Origin: Hysterangium stoloniferum
Lineage: Eukaryota > Basidiomycota > Agaricomycetes > Hysterangiales > Hysterangiaceae
Length of the DNA: 64,000 nt
Assembly: GCA_015178975.1 (NCBI GenBank)
Contig: WHVD01000182.1
Location: 62,001 to 126,000 of the forward strand
Reading direction: 5' to 3'
A program made the translations under genes and the position numbers. The notes beneath the pieces were generated by a model. That model did no database searches. It saw nothing but the letters and a program-made list of their open reading frames with translations, and was not told the DNA's origin. Positions 33,358 through 43,260 of the stretch are shown piece by piece (position 1 is the first letter of the stretch; the number at the start of each line of letters is the position of its first letter).

Positions 33358-34212
33358 ACCTCCAAATATTTGAATTAATGTTTTTGTTTCTTTATCCCCA
33401 ACTTGCATGTCGATTCGTCGGCCATTGTTCAACACTACCCCGGAAGATTCAGAGGCCAAAATTGCCATACTTCAAAAAATGTCGAAGGTTGCAGAACTTC
33501 AACAAAAATGACAGAGGATGGAGGAGATGAAGCGGTGACAAGAGGTGGAGGAAAAAGTGTTGATGTGGGAGTTGAAGGAGATGGAAGAGGCGGAAAAATG
33601 GGAGTTGGAGTGAGTGAAGGTGGAAAAGGAGGCGTGGATACGGAAAACGGCAGAGGTTCAGAAGAAGAAAGAAGAGGCAGAAAGACTGCAGCGGGAGTCT
33701 GAGGAGGCAGAAAAATGTAAGGAGATAAGGGAAGGAAAGGTAAGTCCAATCCATAAGTTTCCGTAGTTTCTGTTACGACCGTGTCGTAACCCATGTTGCA
33801 ACCCGATGGTCTCCGAGAATACTACAGTCTATCGATGTTCCAAGTTATTGATCAAGTCATCATTTCGGCAAACTTCAGAACACCGATGCTGATGTATACC
33901 TTCACGGCGATCAAACCCCGTTTACGCCCCTGTCAAAATATACTCTACCATCTGGTTATACTTTGATACGTCCCCTTTCATTATGATGATCCGTTTTACT
34001 CTATGTTTCACATATGCCCATATATACCTGTAGCCCGTGGACTATTCCCTTTTCTCGTAATTCTGCTCTCGGCTAAATCTCGGCTTCCGATCTTATCGTA
34101 ACTTTCCGGTTCATAGTCAAGCTTATTTGTCAATGCCGTTTTCCACTCTTCCCTTAGTTAGTAGTTTCTAGATGCTGATAACTCGTATATAAGACCCACT
34201 GTAATGTAACTA

Positions 34213-34290
34213 CTAGACAATCAGAATATCAACTTAGAATATCAACTTAGAATATCAACTTAGAATATCAACTTAGAATATCAACTTAGA
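34213..34290. repeat. 13-bp minisatellite in LTR E
   Basis: About five copies of AATATCAACTTAG in a row, followed by a related GATCGACTTAG. Confidence 0.85.
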
Positions 34291-34399
34291 TCGACTTAGA
34301 TACCCTCTAATTTCCGACTCCATTATCTATTCACGACCACCACATTCCGACTCCATCTGATTTACGATTCAACCTACATTTACGACTTCAACCTGTAAT

Positions 34400-34645
34400 C
34401 TCCGACTCTCAGTCCCCGACACTCTCAGTCCCCGACACTCTCAGTCTCCGACTGTCTCAGTCTCCGACTGTCTCAGTCTCCGACTGTCTCAGTCTCCGAC
34501 TGTCTCAGTCTCCGACTCTCAGTCTCCGACTCTCAGTCTCCGACTCTCTCAGTCTCTGACTCTCTCGGTCTCCGACTCTCTCAGTCTCCGACTCTCTCAG
34601 TCTCTGACTCTCTCAGCCTCCGACTCTTGGTCTCCGACCCCTCAA
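34400..34645. repeat. CTCAGTCTCCGA minisatellite in LTR E
   Basis: Roughly 15-17 copies of a 13-17 bp unit CTCTCAGTCTCCGACT with length variants. It accounts for most of the extra length of this LTR compared with the copy at 1131-2514. Confidence 0.85.
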
Positions 34646-35226
34646 CCCAACCCTCAACTTATCCTTCGGTTTCCGATCGGTGGTTTACCGAGAGGTTTAC
34701 TTGACAGGACTAGTTTTCGCCCGCCCGAAATTTAAGGACACCTGACAGTAACTTGCGAGGGCGCAGCACATAAGCTGAAGCCAAGTCCTTCTGTTCGGTC
34801 CCCGTCGGTCTGCCGACATCCATCAGTTTCTGCTCTTAACAGTTTCAACCGATAACTATTGGGTACAGCGAAAAGCCGTGGAGGTGGAGGTAGAGGGAGA
34901 GGCTGGGCCTTTGAGTCCTAAAGTAAGTGCCATCTGCAAGAGGTCGGTAGTTGATTAACTTCCGAAACAGAAGCAAAAGGCCAAGGCTCCGGAACGGATG
35001 GAAGTCATCCACGACAGTCTGTGTTATCGATGTTCAATTCGAAATATGACATGTTGGAAACAGAAGGTAAAATGGGGTGGAACTTGCTACCCCTGCATGG
35101 TTCTCAAACTTCCATGCACTCTCGCTGTGAAAAGGTTCTGAAAGGTGAGAAGGTTCAGAAAACTAACGACGGGGAAGGTTCGGGAGTGGCCAAAATGGCG
35201 GAAACTGAGGTGCCGAACACGGATAG

Positions 35227-35900
35227 GGAGGGTGTTTATAATTACTATAATCTCAAATATTTACTAATAAAAGTCTTATTTTTACAAAACTCCATCTTTA
35301 AATAGTGATATCTATTCTGAAACAATTATATCATCAAAAAATAACCATCAGAAATAGTTCTCCATATTACATCTTATACAACCCATAGTTATTTAACAAA
35401 TTCCATTGTATATAATTTCCTTCCTTTTACAGATGCCTACTAATACTTTTATTAGTACTTTGTTTTTTAAAAGTTGAAATGTAGTTATTTCCATGTAAAA
35501 TATGTAAAATATTATTGGAAATTTTTCATATCACAGCTGTCTTTATTAAGTAAAACCCCCTATATATTCTGGGTATGTTGAATCAAGTAGAAATCTGTTC
35601 AGATTAACAGATCCATTCTGAAGTAATACATATGTATTTAGAGGTGCCAATGATATACATATGCATGGAATGGACTATCTAAAGGTATCTATTTTTTAAA
35701 AGTATTAGTGTTTCAAACTACTAATTTTTTTATTGTCTACTCATGTCCGGAAAGATTCTTTAGTTTGTAATGTATGAGAGAGTTTAAAACTTTCAAAAAG
35801 TTTTAAAAACCAAATTATGTTTGAATCACATCTCAGATGTTTAAATGACCTTTAGAGTATATTAGAATTTGGTATAATTAATAGTTTTCAGATATCCTCT
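35227..35900. mobile_element. MITE copy 1 (674 bp)
   Basis: AT-rich, non-coding. Starts GGAGGGTGTTTATAA and ends GATATCCTCT, giving imperfect terminal inverted repeats (GGAGGRTRT). A 3-bp duplication TAG (35224-35226 and 35901-35903) flanks it. It is nearly identical over its whole length to 62221-62895. It interrupts the accessory gene between codons for NTD and SMGVK; excision restores the frame. No transposase is present, so mobilisation in trans is likely. Confidence 0.88.
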
Positions 35901-36150
35901 TAGTATGGGTGTCAAACTCCTCAAGGACACCGTTGACGCGTTAGTCTTTATCGGGACGGAACTTATGAAAATGCAGGATGCACTGGATCGCCATAATGAT
36001 ATCCAGGAAAAGGGTTTCTGTTCGTTGACCTGGAATTTCCAGAGGCAAAACGAGTTTCTGGAGAAGGTAATGGTTAGCATCGGTATTATCGCAGTTTCTG
36101 AGAGGTTTTCCGATAAGGCGAGGGAGCAATCAAATGATCCGTTGGCGGAG

Positions 36151-37604
36151 TGTGAAGAGTGGTGGAAGTTCTAACCATTCTATATATGAAGAATATTGAC
36201 CGTTTAGGTACGACACATAGTTGTATTGACTGTCTAAGTTCAATACATGCTGAACAAGTATTGACTATTTAGTTCAATATGTCTGGGTAAAGTAACTATC
36301 TCAGGTAGAGTAGATTGCTACAACGAAATAAAGGAATCGACCGTTAGGTGCGATTCCGAGTGACTGTGTTAGGATACACACACAAGGCAGGTTTCTGGAG
36401 AAACCCGCGGGATATCCGGTCGGACTTGGCTTCAGCTTATAGGCTGCGCCCTCACTAGATCATGTTGTCCAATTTCAAACAGGTGGACGGGAATCCTGGG
36501 GAGTCCGGGCAGGTTCGTGGGTCATAGGTCGTAGGTCGGAGGTCGTGGGTCGTGAGTCGAGATAGTTGAGAGAGGTAGATGTGCCGGAGCCCGTGGGCTC
36601 CGACTAGTGAGAGCAATGTGAATCAAGCAAGGTTTTAGAGTGGAAAATGGATTAGATTACTGGGGGGAATCTAAGTTAATTTTCTGACTGGATTGTATGT
36701 ACAACATCTGCCAGTTAATATAGACCGTGGAGTGAATGACATACCAAATCCAGTAATGATGAAACGAAACTAACAAAACATAAAACGGGAATAATAAACA
36801 CCAAGTTTGGTGTTAGGAATGGGACGTAACGGAGCAGAGTCCGAATCGTGACAAAGCATAACCCATAACGGGAAACGGAGTGGGAGTGGAGTTCAAATCA
36901 TGACAGGTCATTTGACTAAAACAGGAACGGGGCTCGATTAGAGCGGTGATGGGATTCTGAGCGGGGTCCGGTGACTGATGCGTGAGATGAAGACGGACAT
37001 AGACAGAGATGGATTCCAGGGGAAGTCCAGTGACTGATATGTGTCGTAAGAAGGTCGAACGTAACGAGTTTTGATGTACGGAGTCCGGGCGGGAATTCCT
37101 ATAAACAGACAATTGGTGCGTGTAGGGCGTGGTGGTGTACAGGTTAGTGCCCAGAGTCTGGCGGGATTGTCCGGTCATAACAGACTGCTCGAGTGTAGAA
37201 AAGAGTAACAAGAGTTGAATGGTAGAATAGCATGGATGTTGTCTGCACAGATTGAGATATAAATGGGGTTTCGACTGGTACAGTTCGAAACTAAGATTAT
37301 GTAGATAGTTGAAACCCATCTGTGATGGTCGAGACGATACCTCAATCACGACTTACAGGACACTAACTGTGTGTCTGGGTAAGTTGTGGTTGCGAGGTAA
37401 AAAGGTGTCTAAGTTTTAACTACGGGCACTAGAATACATAAGTCTGGCGTGTATGCACCCACAACAGTCAATGTACCGCATACATAGGTCGTCAAACTAA
37501 TTATAAGTGTATAATAAAATAGAGAGAGTAGAAATAATAAAGGGAATATAGTATGAGCTCATCCAGACTATATTTCCTGAGTATATTTCACCATACCTCT
37601 GACA
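36151..37604 (-). mobile_element. Solo LTR, family C, in the accessory gene (split by LTR F)
   Basis: TGTGAAGAGTGG...TACCTCTGACA with perfect 5-bp duplications CGGAG (36146-36150 and 37605-37609). Removing the 818-bp LTR F leaves 636 bp. Excision of the whole block rejoins the codons for PLAE and CVEKRW in frame. Confidence 0.92.
36365..37182 (-). mobile_element. LTR, family F (818 bp), nested in LTR C
   Basis: TGTTAGGATAC...CCGGTCATAACA interrupts LTR C between GAGTGAC and GACTGCTCGAG. Only GAC is duplicated in the strict reading. Carries the supergroup-2 stem-loop at 36428-36450 with an unchanged stem and a changed loop (TTATAG). Contains a short GTCGTGGGTC/GTCGTAGGTC repeat near 36520. 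No internal coding region. Confidence 0.82.
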
Positions 37605-37839
37605 CGGAGTGTGTCGAGAAAAGGTGGGAGTCAGGAAAAGGACCGGAAAGTGAAGATGAAGAAGTACAGGATATGATGGAAAGTGCGGAGATTGCGGATG
37701 ATACGGGAGTTGAAGCGGAAGGAGGGTTTGGGGTGTCAGAAACATTAAAATAGTTGCAAATATATTTGACTTGTATGATTTCAAAGAATGAGCGTGATAT
37801 CGGAAGTATCGGAAACTGAACAGAAAGAAAATGGAAAGG

Positions 37840-39630
37840 TCAGAGTGATGTTAAAGGTCCAGGTTTGCTCGGATAAGCTGTGTGGAAGTCAGTGACAATT
37901 TCCATAGCATGTCCAAGTTCCGTGGCCAATATCCATGAAGTTTCCTCGTCAGTACCTTCATAACCTGCCCATTTGACTAAATAGAGCAATTTACAAGTAT
38001 GTCGGTGATTGTCATTTTTAGAATCCAAAATTTTGGAAACTTCAAATTTGGGCTCTCCGTCAATGATGACCGGAGGGGACGGAGGTTGAATACATTCCGG
38101 GATTTTGTTAGGAACACAGGGTTCTAACATGGAAACATGGAAGACAGGGTGGTGTGAAGAGTGGCGGAAGTTCTGACCGTTCTATATACGAAGAAATGAG
38201 TAGAAAGGAAGAATATTGACCTATTCGGTGCAATATAAGAGAAAGTGAGAGAAAGAGCATGAGATGACGAAGGAGTCAACGAGTGCGATGGTTCGAGTGG
38301 AGGCCTCGACTATTACAGTTCGAGGCCAGAAGTGTTCAGTAGTTCAGATAATGCTACCTAAGTGGTAGCTGACACGTTACCCTGATCACCGCTCCTAGTA
38401 GACCTAGTTTATGTCTTACGAGTGGTGGTTCTTGGGTTAAAGTGTGTCTGAGTTCTAATTGGTGCTGAGTGCACCCACAAGTATACACAATGCTTCGAAC
38501 TAATGAAATATGTGATATTCGAAGAATGTGAAAGATAGTAAAATATGAATAGAATATGTAAAATATAAATGAAATAAAAGGAGTGTTTTACCACAATGAA
38601 ACTGTGGTAAAAGCATACTCCTCACAGGTGGACTGCTCACATACTATCAGGAAATCGGAGAGTCCATGAGAGTGAACCAGCTTGTGCTATAATTTCAAAA
38701 GGGCCGAAGAATTTCTCAGCGAGCTTTTTAGAAGGTCGGGTGGTATGGAAGAATTGAGCTTTGACAAAAACCTGATCACCAATTTTAAAGTTAGGAGGCG
38801 GGATCCTGTTTTTGTCTGCAGAACATTGATAATGTTTCTGTGCAGAAGAAATAGCTTTCCAAAGTTCTTAATGTAATTTGTCGAGGTTGGTAATAAATTC
38901 TTGAGCACGGACAGAAGCCAAATCTCGTTCGGAATGTACTGTGAGATTTGGATTATAGCCTTTGTTGGTGAAAAAAGGAGAGACACCAGTAGTTGCATTC
39001 GGAGAGTTATTGTAGGCGAATTCCGCAATCGGAAGAAGGGATTTCCAGTTGTCCTGTTGATAATTGCAATAGATGCAGAGATATTGTTCCAATGTTTGAT
39101 TAACATGTTCCGTTTGTCCATCACCTTCCAGGTGGTATCCTGAGGTGAAGTGTAGTTTCATGTTGAGGGCTTTTCCAAGGGCCTGGAAGAAATGGGAGAC
39201 AAACTTGGAGCCTCGATCAGAAGTTATGTGAGACAGAACTCCATGTTTGGAAAATACGTGAATAATGAAAAGTTCTGCTACATATAATTGTAAGGACGTG
39301 ATTGTATCATGAGTAAGTATGAAAATGCCTTGTTTCAATAATTGATCCACAACAACTAGAATGGATGTAAAGCCTTCAGATGTTGGAAGTTGCTCGATAA
39401 AATCCATGAAAATTGAGTTCCAGGGCTTTTCCGGTATCGGGAGTTGCTTGAGAAGGCCGTACAACTTATGCCTCTGGGTTTTAGAGTGTAAGCAGGTGGT
39501 GCATGACTTACAGAACTGGGTTATGAAATCTTGGAGGTTGGGCCAAGTATATTCTCTACGGATTAGACCAAGAGTATTGTTAATGCCGTAATGTCCAGAG
39601 ATTGGGTGTTTGTGTTTGTACTGAAGTACG
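37840..39630 (-). pseudogene. pol: D element integrase and chromodomain (interrupted by LTR G)
   Basis: From the right: HHCC finger (FCKSCTTC near 39500), then the core starting FMDFIEQLPTSEGF (first Asp), SDRGSKFVSHFF (second Asp) and DGQTEHVNQTLEQ (Glu), so the DDE triad is present in sequence. It continues to the C-terminal SPFFTNKGYNPNL and, across the G LTR, to MLEPCVPNKIPE and a complete chromodomain: EPKFEVSKILDSK ... LLYLVKWAGYEGTDEETSWI. The stop is at 37842-37840, 86 bp from the stop of the convergent accessory gene. A stop near 38866 and the G insertion inactivate it. Confidence 0.9.
38153..38626 (-). mobile_element. Solo LTR, family G (474 bp), in D element pol
   Basis: TGTGAAGAGTGG...ATACTCCTCACA with perfect 5-bp duplications GGTGG (38148-38152 and 38627-38631). 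It separates the integrase C-terminus from the chromodomain. Confidence 0.96.
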
Positions 39631-40055
39631 CGGAGTCGGAGATTGTTGGAATCTGGAACATAGATACGTCCATCGAGACAGATAAAACCTTGAGAGTCTT
39701 GTGACCATCAGGGTTGGTCGGGATTATCAGGAACTTCTAGATGTGGCTTGAGCTGGATCGGAAGTGAGTGCAGAAAGGATATCTTGCTGTAAGTGTTCAA
39801 TGTCGATAATCATAATGCTATGCATAATTGGATAGTAGAGGAAAGTCGCTCGAATAGATGTGGAAAGTTGTTGCATTGTAAAAACCGGTTTCAAGTTATG
39901 CGGATTAACAATGGCGTAGTTACTTTCCCCCTCTTTAGGATAGATGTCCCATCATTGAGTCATGGCATCTGGTTTTCCACCAAGGCATCTGGGTTGGAAA
40001 TGGATAATCATGTTGAAAGCGGAAAGGAATTCAGACCAGCAGGCTTGCCAGCAGG

Positions 40056-41513
40056 TTAAAAGCTTAGTGGTAGAAAAATATTCGAGATTTTTGTGATCAG
40101 TACAATGTCAATGGGAATTGCGGAACCTTCGAGATAATGACACCAATGTTTGAAAGCCTCAAAAATAGCCAAAGGTTCCTTATCATGAACGTCGTAGTTG
40201 AATTCAGACACTGAAAGTGTCTGAGAAAGGAATGCAACTGGATGAATGTCACCGTCAGAATCTAGAATGGAAAGAATCACGGCAATTGCATAATTGGAAG
40301 CATCGGTTTCCACAATAATCGGAACATCAGGTTTCCAATGAGAAAGAATTGGGGCGGAAGTGAAAGCATTTTTCAAAGTCTGGAAAGCAGAGCGGCATTT
40401 GTCGTCAAAGACCCATGGTTGAGTTTTACGGGTAAGATGAGTAAGCGGTATTGTAATATCTGAGTAATTCCGAATAAAACAATGGTAAAAGTTGGCGAAA
40501 TTTAAAAATAACTGAATGTCCTTGACTTTCCGTAGTTCGGGCCAATCACGGACAACTTGGACCTTGGTTTCATCCATACGGAGACCCTCAGGTCTGATAA
40601 TAAAACCTAAGTATTCAATAGAATCCATGTCAAAGTAACATTTTTTACCATTGGCGAAAAGACTGTTTTTGTGGAGTCTTCGGAAAACTTCACAGACCTG
40701 TTCATTGTGAAGAGCGGGATCCTCAGAAAATACCAAAATGTTGTCCAAATAGACTATAACACATACATCAAGCATGTCGGAAAATATATCATTAACAAAA
40801 CATTGAAAAGTGGAAGGGGCATTGGTAAGGCCAAACAGCATAACCAACCATTCAAAGGATCCATAGCGAGTCCGAAAAGCAGTTTTCCATTCATCACCCT
40901 CGGCAATTTGAACCAAATGATAGGCGTGTTTGAGGTCTATTTTGGTGTAGATCCGAGCTTTCTGTGGGGCATCGAGTAAATCGGTAACGAGTGGAAGTGG
41001 ATACTTATCTTTCCGTGTGATGGAATTTAATCCTCTGAAATCGACGCAGAGTCGAAGGGAGCCATCCTTCTTTCTGATGAAAAGGACAGGTGCTCTGTAC
41101 GGAGACTTTGAGGGACGGATAAAACCTATCGACAGATGTTCATCCAGGAACTCCTGAATAGACGAAAGTTCCGATTGGGATAATGGGTAAATAGGTCCTA
41201 ACAGAGGGTTTGAACTGGGCTCAATATTGATTTTTAAGTCGTAGGGCCTATGTGGTGCAAGCCGGTCAGCTTTTTGCTTACTGAAAATGTCCGCGAAATC
41301 ATGGTATTTTTCAGGAACTCCTTCCAGGTTGGCTTTTAGCTCGGATAGTTCTGGAGTTGCAAAATGTCCAGATGCTTCATCAACTTTTAAGCTGATCGAA
41401 AAACACTGCGAACCATCCAGTTTACTTGCCCTAACAAATGCTGAAGTGTTGATGAGAGAGATTTTTGGAGGCACAGAGGTTTCAATAGAAGCCGGAGATG
41501 CCATTGAGGCCAA
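40056..41513 (-). pseudogene. pol: D element reverse transcriptase and RNase H
   Basis: 485 open codons. RT: HRPYDLKINIEP, YPLSQSELSSIQEFLDEHL, FIRKKDGSLRLCVDFRGLNS, ITRKDKYPLPLVTDLL, KIDLKHAYHLVQIAEGDEWK, then the catalytic box VIVYLDNILVF. The second Asp of YLDD is Asn, which should abolish polymerase activity. RNase H follows: IVETDASNYAIAVIL and [14 protein letters not shown]; the frame is lost at [10 protein letters not shown], where [12 protein letters not shown] is expected. Despite the length the enzyme is predicted dead. Confidence 0.92.
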
Positions 41514-42030
41514 AAAGTCATTGGCTGGAAGAGACGCTGCAGGAGGAACTGAAGTGTCGGGAATTCAGAAATTAATACTGCCCAATACCCAGTCAATCAA
41601 CAGATTATATCGGGTGAGCCAGTTGTATCCAAGAACTACTGAACAGCTAGAGTCCAACTGTGTTACGAAAAAGGTAACCATCTGGGATGTTCCACAAGGG
41701 AACCGGATAGACATGTCGCAGGCTTGGGTAATTGCCATATTGCTAGTGCCGTCAAACAAATGCAAAGAAATTGTGGGAACAGAATGGAGTTTCAGATTAT
41801 GTTTCATGGCAAAGGTGGTATCTACAAAACAGTGTGTGGAGCTGGAATCTATCAGAGCTTGGAACACTAAATTTCCAAGAAGGTCAGAGATGGGTTTTAC
41901 AAATAAAGAATCGGGATTAGAGAGAGCGGACACATTGAGACGGATAATCTCGGAAACACGGAGAGAGTCAATGCAACCCTCTGTCCATGCAGATTCTGGA
42001 GGGTTGCTTACTCTTTTTTCAACTCCATGG
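41514..42030 (-). pseudogene. pol: D element aspartic protease
   Basis: Frame 41565-41933 contains [15 protein letters not shown]: the retropepsin motif is D-S-S where D-S-G or D-T-G is the norm. It is followed by the hydrophobic [15 protein letters not shown], the second conserved element of Gypsy proteases. A stop after SINF separates it from RT; in the sister copy at 49112-49960 the same region continues in frame through WIPDTLVPPAASF into RT. Confidence 0.85.
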
Positions 42031-43226
42031 TGGGTTTTTCCTTAGATGTTGTAGTCGTAGTGGAAGTTACTGCGCGGGCCTTGGAAGAGTTAGATCTAAC
42101 AGTACAGTTGGAAACCTTGTGTCTGCCTTTCCCGCAGAAAAGGCAGAGGTCATTGTCCATACTTCATTGTTTCTCCTTTGGGGTGAGTTTACCATTGGTA
42201 CCCAACAAATGGGAAATGTCGGGTTTGTCGGAAGTTGACTGTTTATCCTTGTTGGATTTCTTTTTTCCAGTCAGATTTGCCAGTATTAGTGCCAGAGTTG
42301 CCAGTGTTATTGCCCGAGTTGTTGCCGGAAGACTTGCTAGTTGACACCTTGTTATTCTGAGAACGTTCCGTCTGGTTCTCTCGAGAGACCTCAGCTTTTC
42401 GTTCCCAATAACGGGCATCAGATGTCTGAGATTTGATCTGCATGAGTTGGAGAGTTTTTGGCTTCCCATCTTTGCAGATCTCGTCTTTAAGGCGTGATGG
42501 AAGTCCCATATAGAAATGGTGCCTGAGGGCGGAATTGTCCCATCTACATCGTGTGGCAAGGGTATTGAACTTGACGAGATAATTGGAAACTCGTTGATTG
42601 TCCTTCATCTTAAGCGTCATTAATTCATTTTCCGCTTTGCTGGATTGATCGTAAGGTCCAAAATTAGTTTCCAGTTCTTCCACAAAAGTGTCCCAGTCAT
42701 CGAGCCATACAGGTGTCTCGTCGGATATTCCAGATAGTCCAGGTTCGAACCAATCCTGAGCAGTATCCTTGAGATAAGAGAGCGTGAAATTGACTTTTTG
42801 ACTGTCAGATTTAAATGCAGCGGGTCGATCACAGAAACTGAAAAGGCATTGGAGAAGGAAATTCTTCAATTTTTTCAGATCCTTGCTGGTAAATGGTTCA
42901 GGTTCTTTGACTCCGGTGCGGGATGATTCTTTACTATCCTCAGCGGATTTCAAGTAGTCAGCGAATTTCACAATGGAGTTGATAAACAACATTTCAGTCG
43001 GTTCATTGGAAGATTTCTTTTTCGATGTCTCCGGCTGATCTTCTGCTTCATTGTCAGAAGTGTGGGGAATATTGGGATCCTTTGTTACCTCAGTAACTTC
43101 CTGAGTAACTTCTTCGACAGAAGCTGATGTTGTCGGCTGATTTGGGGTTTCGGGTTGAGTGGTATAAAGTTGCAACGGGGATTAAAGTTGGGATGGTCCT
43201 TCGGCAGCTTTGCGTTTGGGACCCAT
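42031..43226 (-). pseudogene. gag: D element gag
   Basis: ATG at 43226-43224 starts MGPKRKAAEGPSQL. Codon 15 is TAA (43184-43182), where the sister gag at 51430 has CAA. The body includes FINSIVKFADYLKSAEDSK, the retrotransposon-gag-like FTLSYLKDTAQDWFEPGL and VEELETNFGPYDQSSKAE. Near the C-terminus a CCHC knuckle CLFCGKGRHKVSNC lies at about 42120-42160, after a frameshift near 42260. Precursor Gag packages the genomic RNA through this knuckle. A single C to T change plus a frameshift inactivate it. Confidence 0.88.
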
Positions 43227-43245
43227 GATGAGCGAGTTGCAGAGT

Positions 43246-43260
43246 TGAGATCTGAAATAC
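43246..43260 (-). other. Candidate primer binding site of the D element
   Basis: On the minus strand GTATTTCAGATCTC follows the 5' LTR end CACTTAACA; the sister copy has GTATATCAGATCTC (51461-51474). It loosely resembles the initiator-Met-type TGGTATCAGAGC. The match is imperfect and the tRNA is uncertain. Confidence 0.4.

Larger units (their letters stand above)
33771..34841 (+). mobile_element. Solo LTR, family E (1071 bp), in intron 1 of the accessory gene
   Basis: TGTTACGACCG...CTCTTAACA with perfect 5-bp duplications GTTTC (33766-33770 and 34842-34846). Longer than the E copy at 1131 because of internal tandem repeats. Supergroup-2 stem-loop at 34760-34782. Confidence 0.93.
33407..37753 (+). 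pseudogene. Antisense accessory gene of the D element: coiled coil plus Zn2Cys6-like cluster
   Basis: Exon 1, 33407-33739: MSIRRPLFNTT then a Glu/Lys/Arg-rich coiled-coil (EEAERLQRESEEAEK), with three in-frame TGA stops. Intron 1 starts GTAAGT at 33740 and ends TACAG at 34868; it contains LTR E. Exon 2, 34869-34922, is 18 codons. Intron 2, 34923-34970, is 48 nt, GTAAGT...AACAG. Exon 3 from 34971 carries Cys codons at 35022, 35031, 35052, 35085, 35094 and 35115: CX2CX6CX10CX2CX6C, the fungal binuclear zinc-cluster spacing. A frameshift near 35139 leads to an acidic, helical C-terminus interrupted by a MITE and LTR C. Excising them with one duplication each gives a continuous frame to TAG at 37751. 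A DNA- or RNA-binding role is inference; exact function unknown. Confidence 0.72.

Noticed and set aside
33403..33702. 99-codon glycine-rich frame starting in another phase of the accessory gene exon 1
   Set aside because: The frame from ATG 33407 gives a coiled coil and links in phase to exons 2 and 3, so this one is a shadow.
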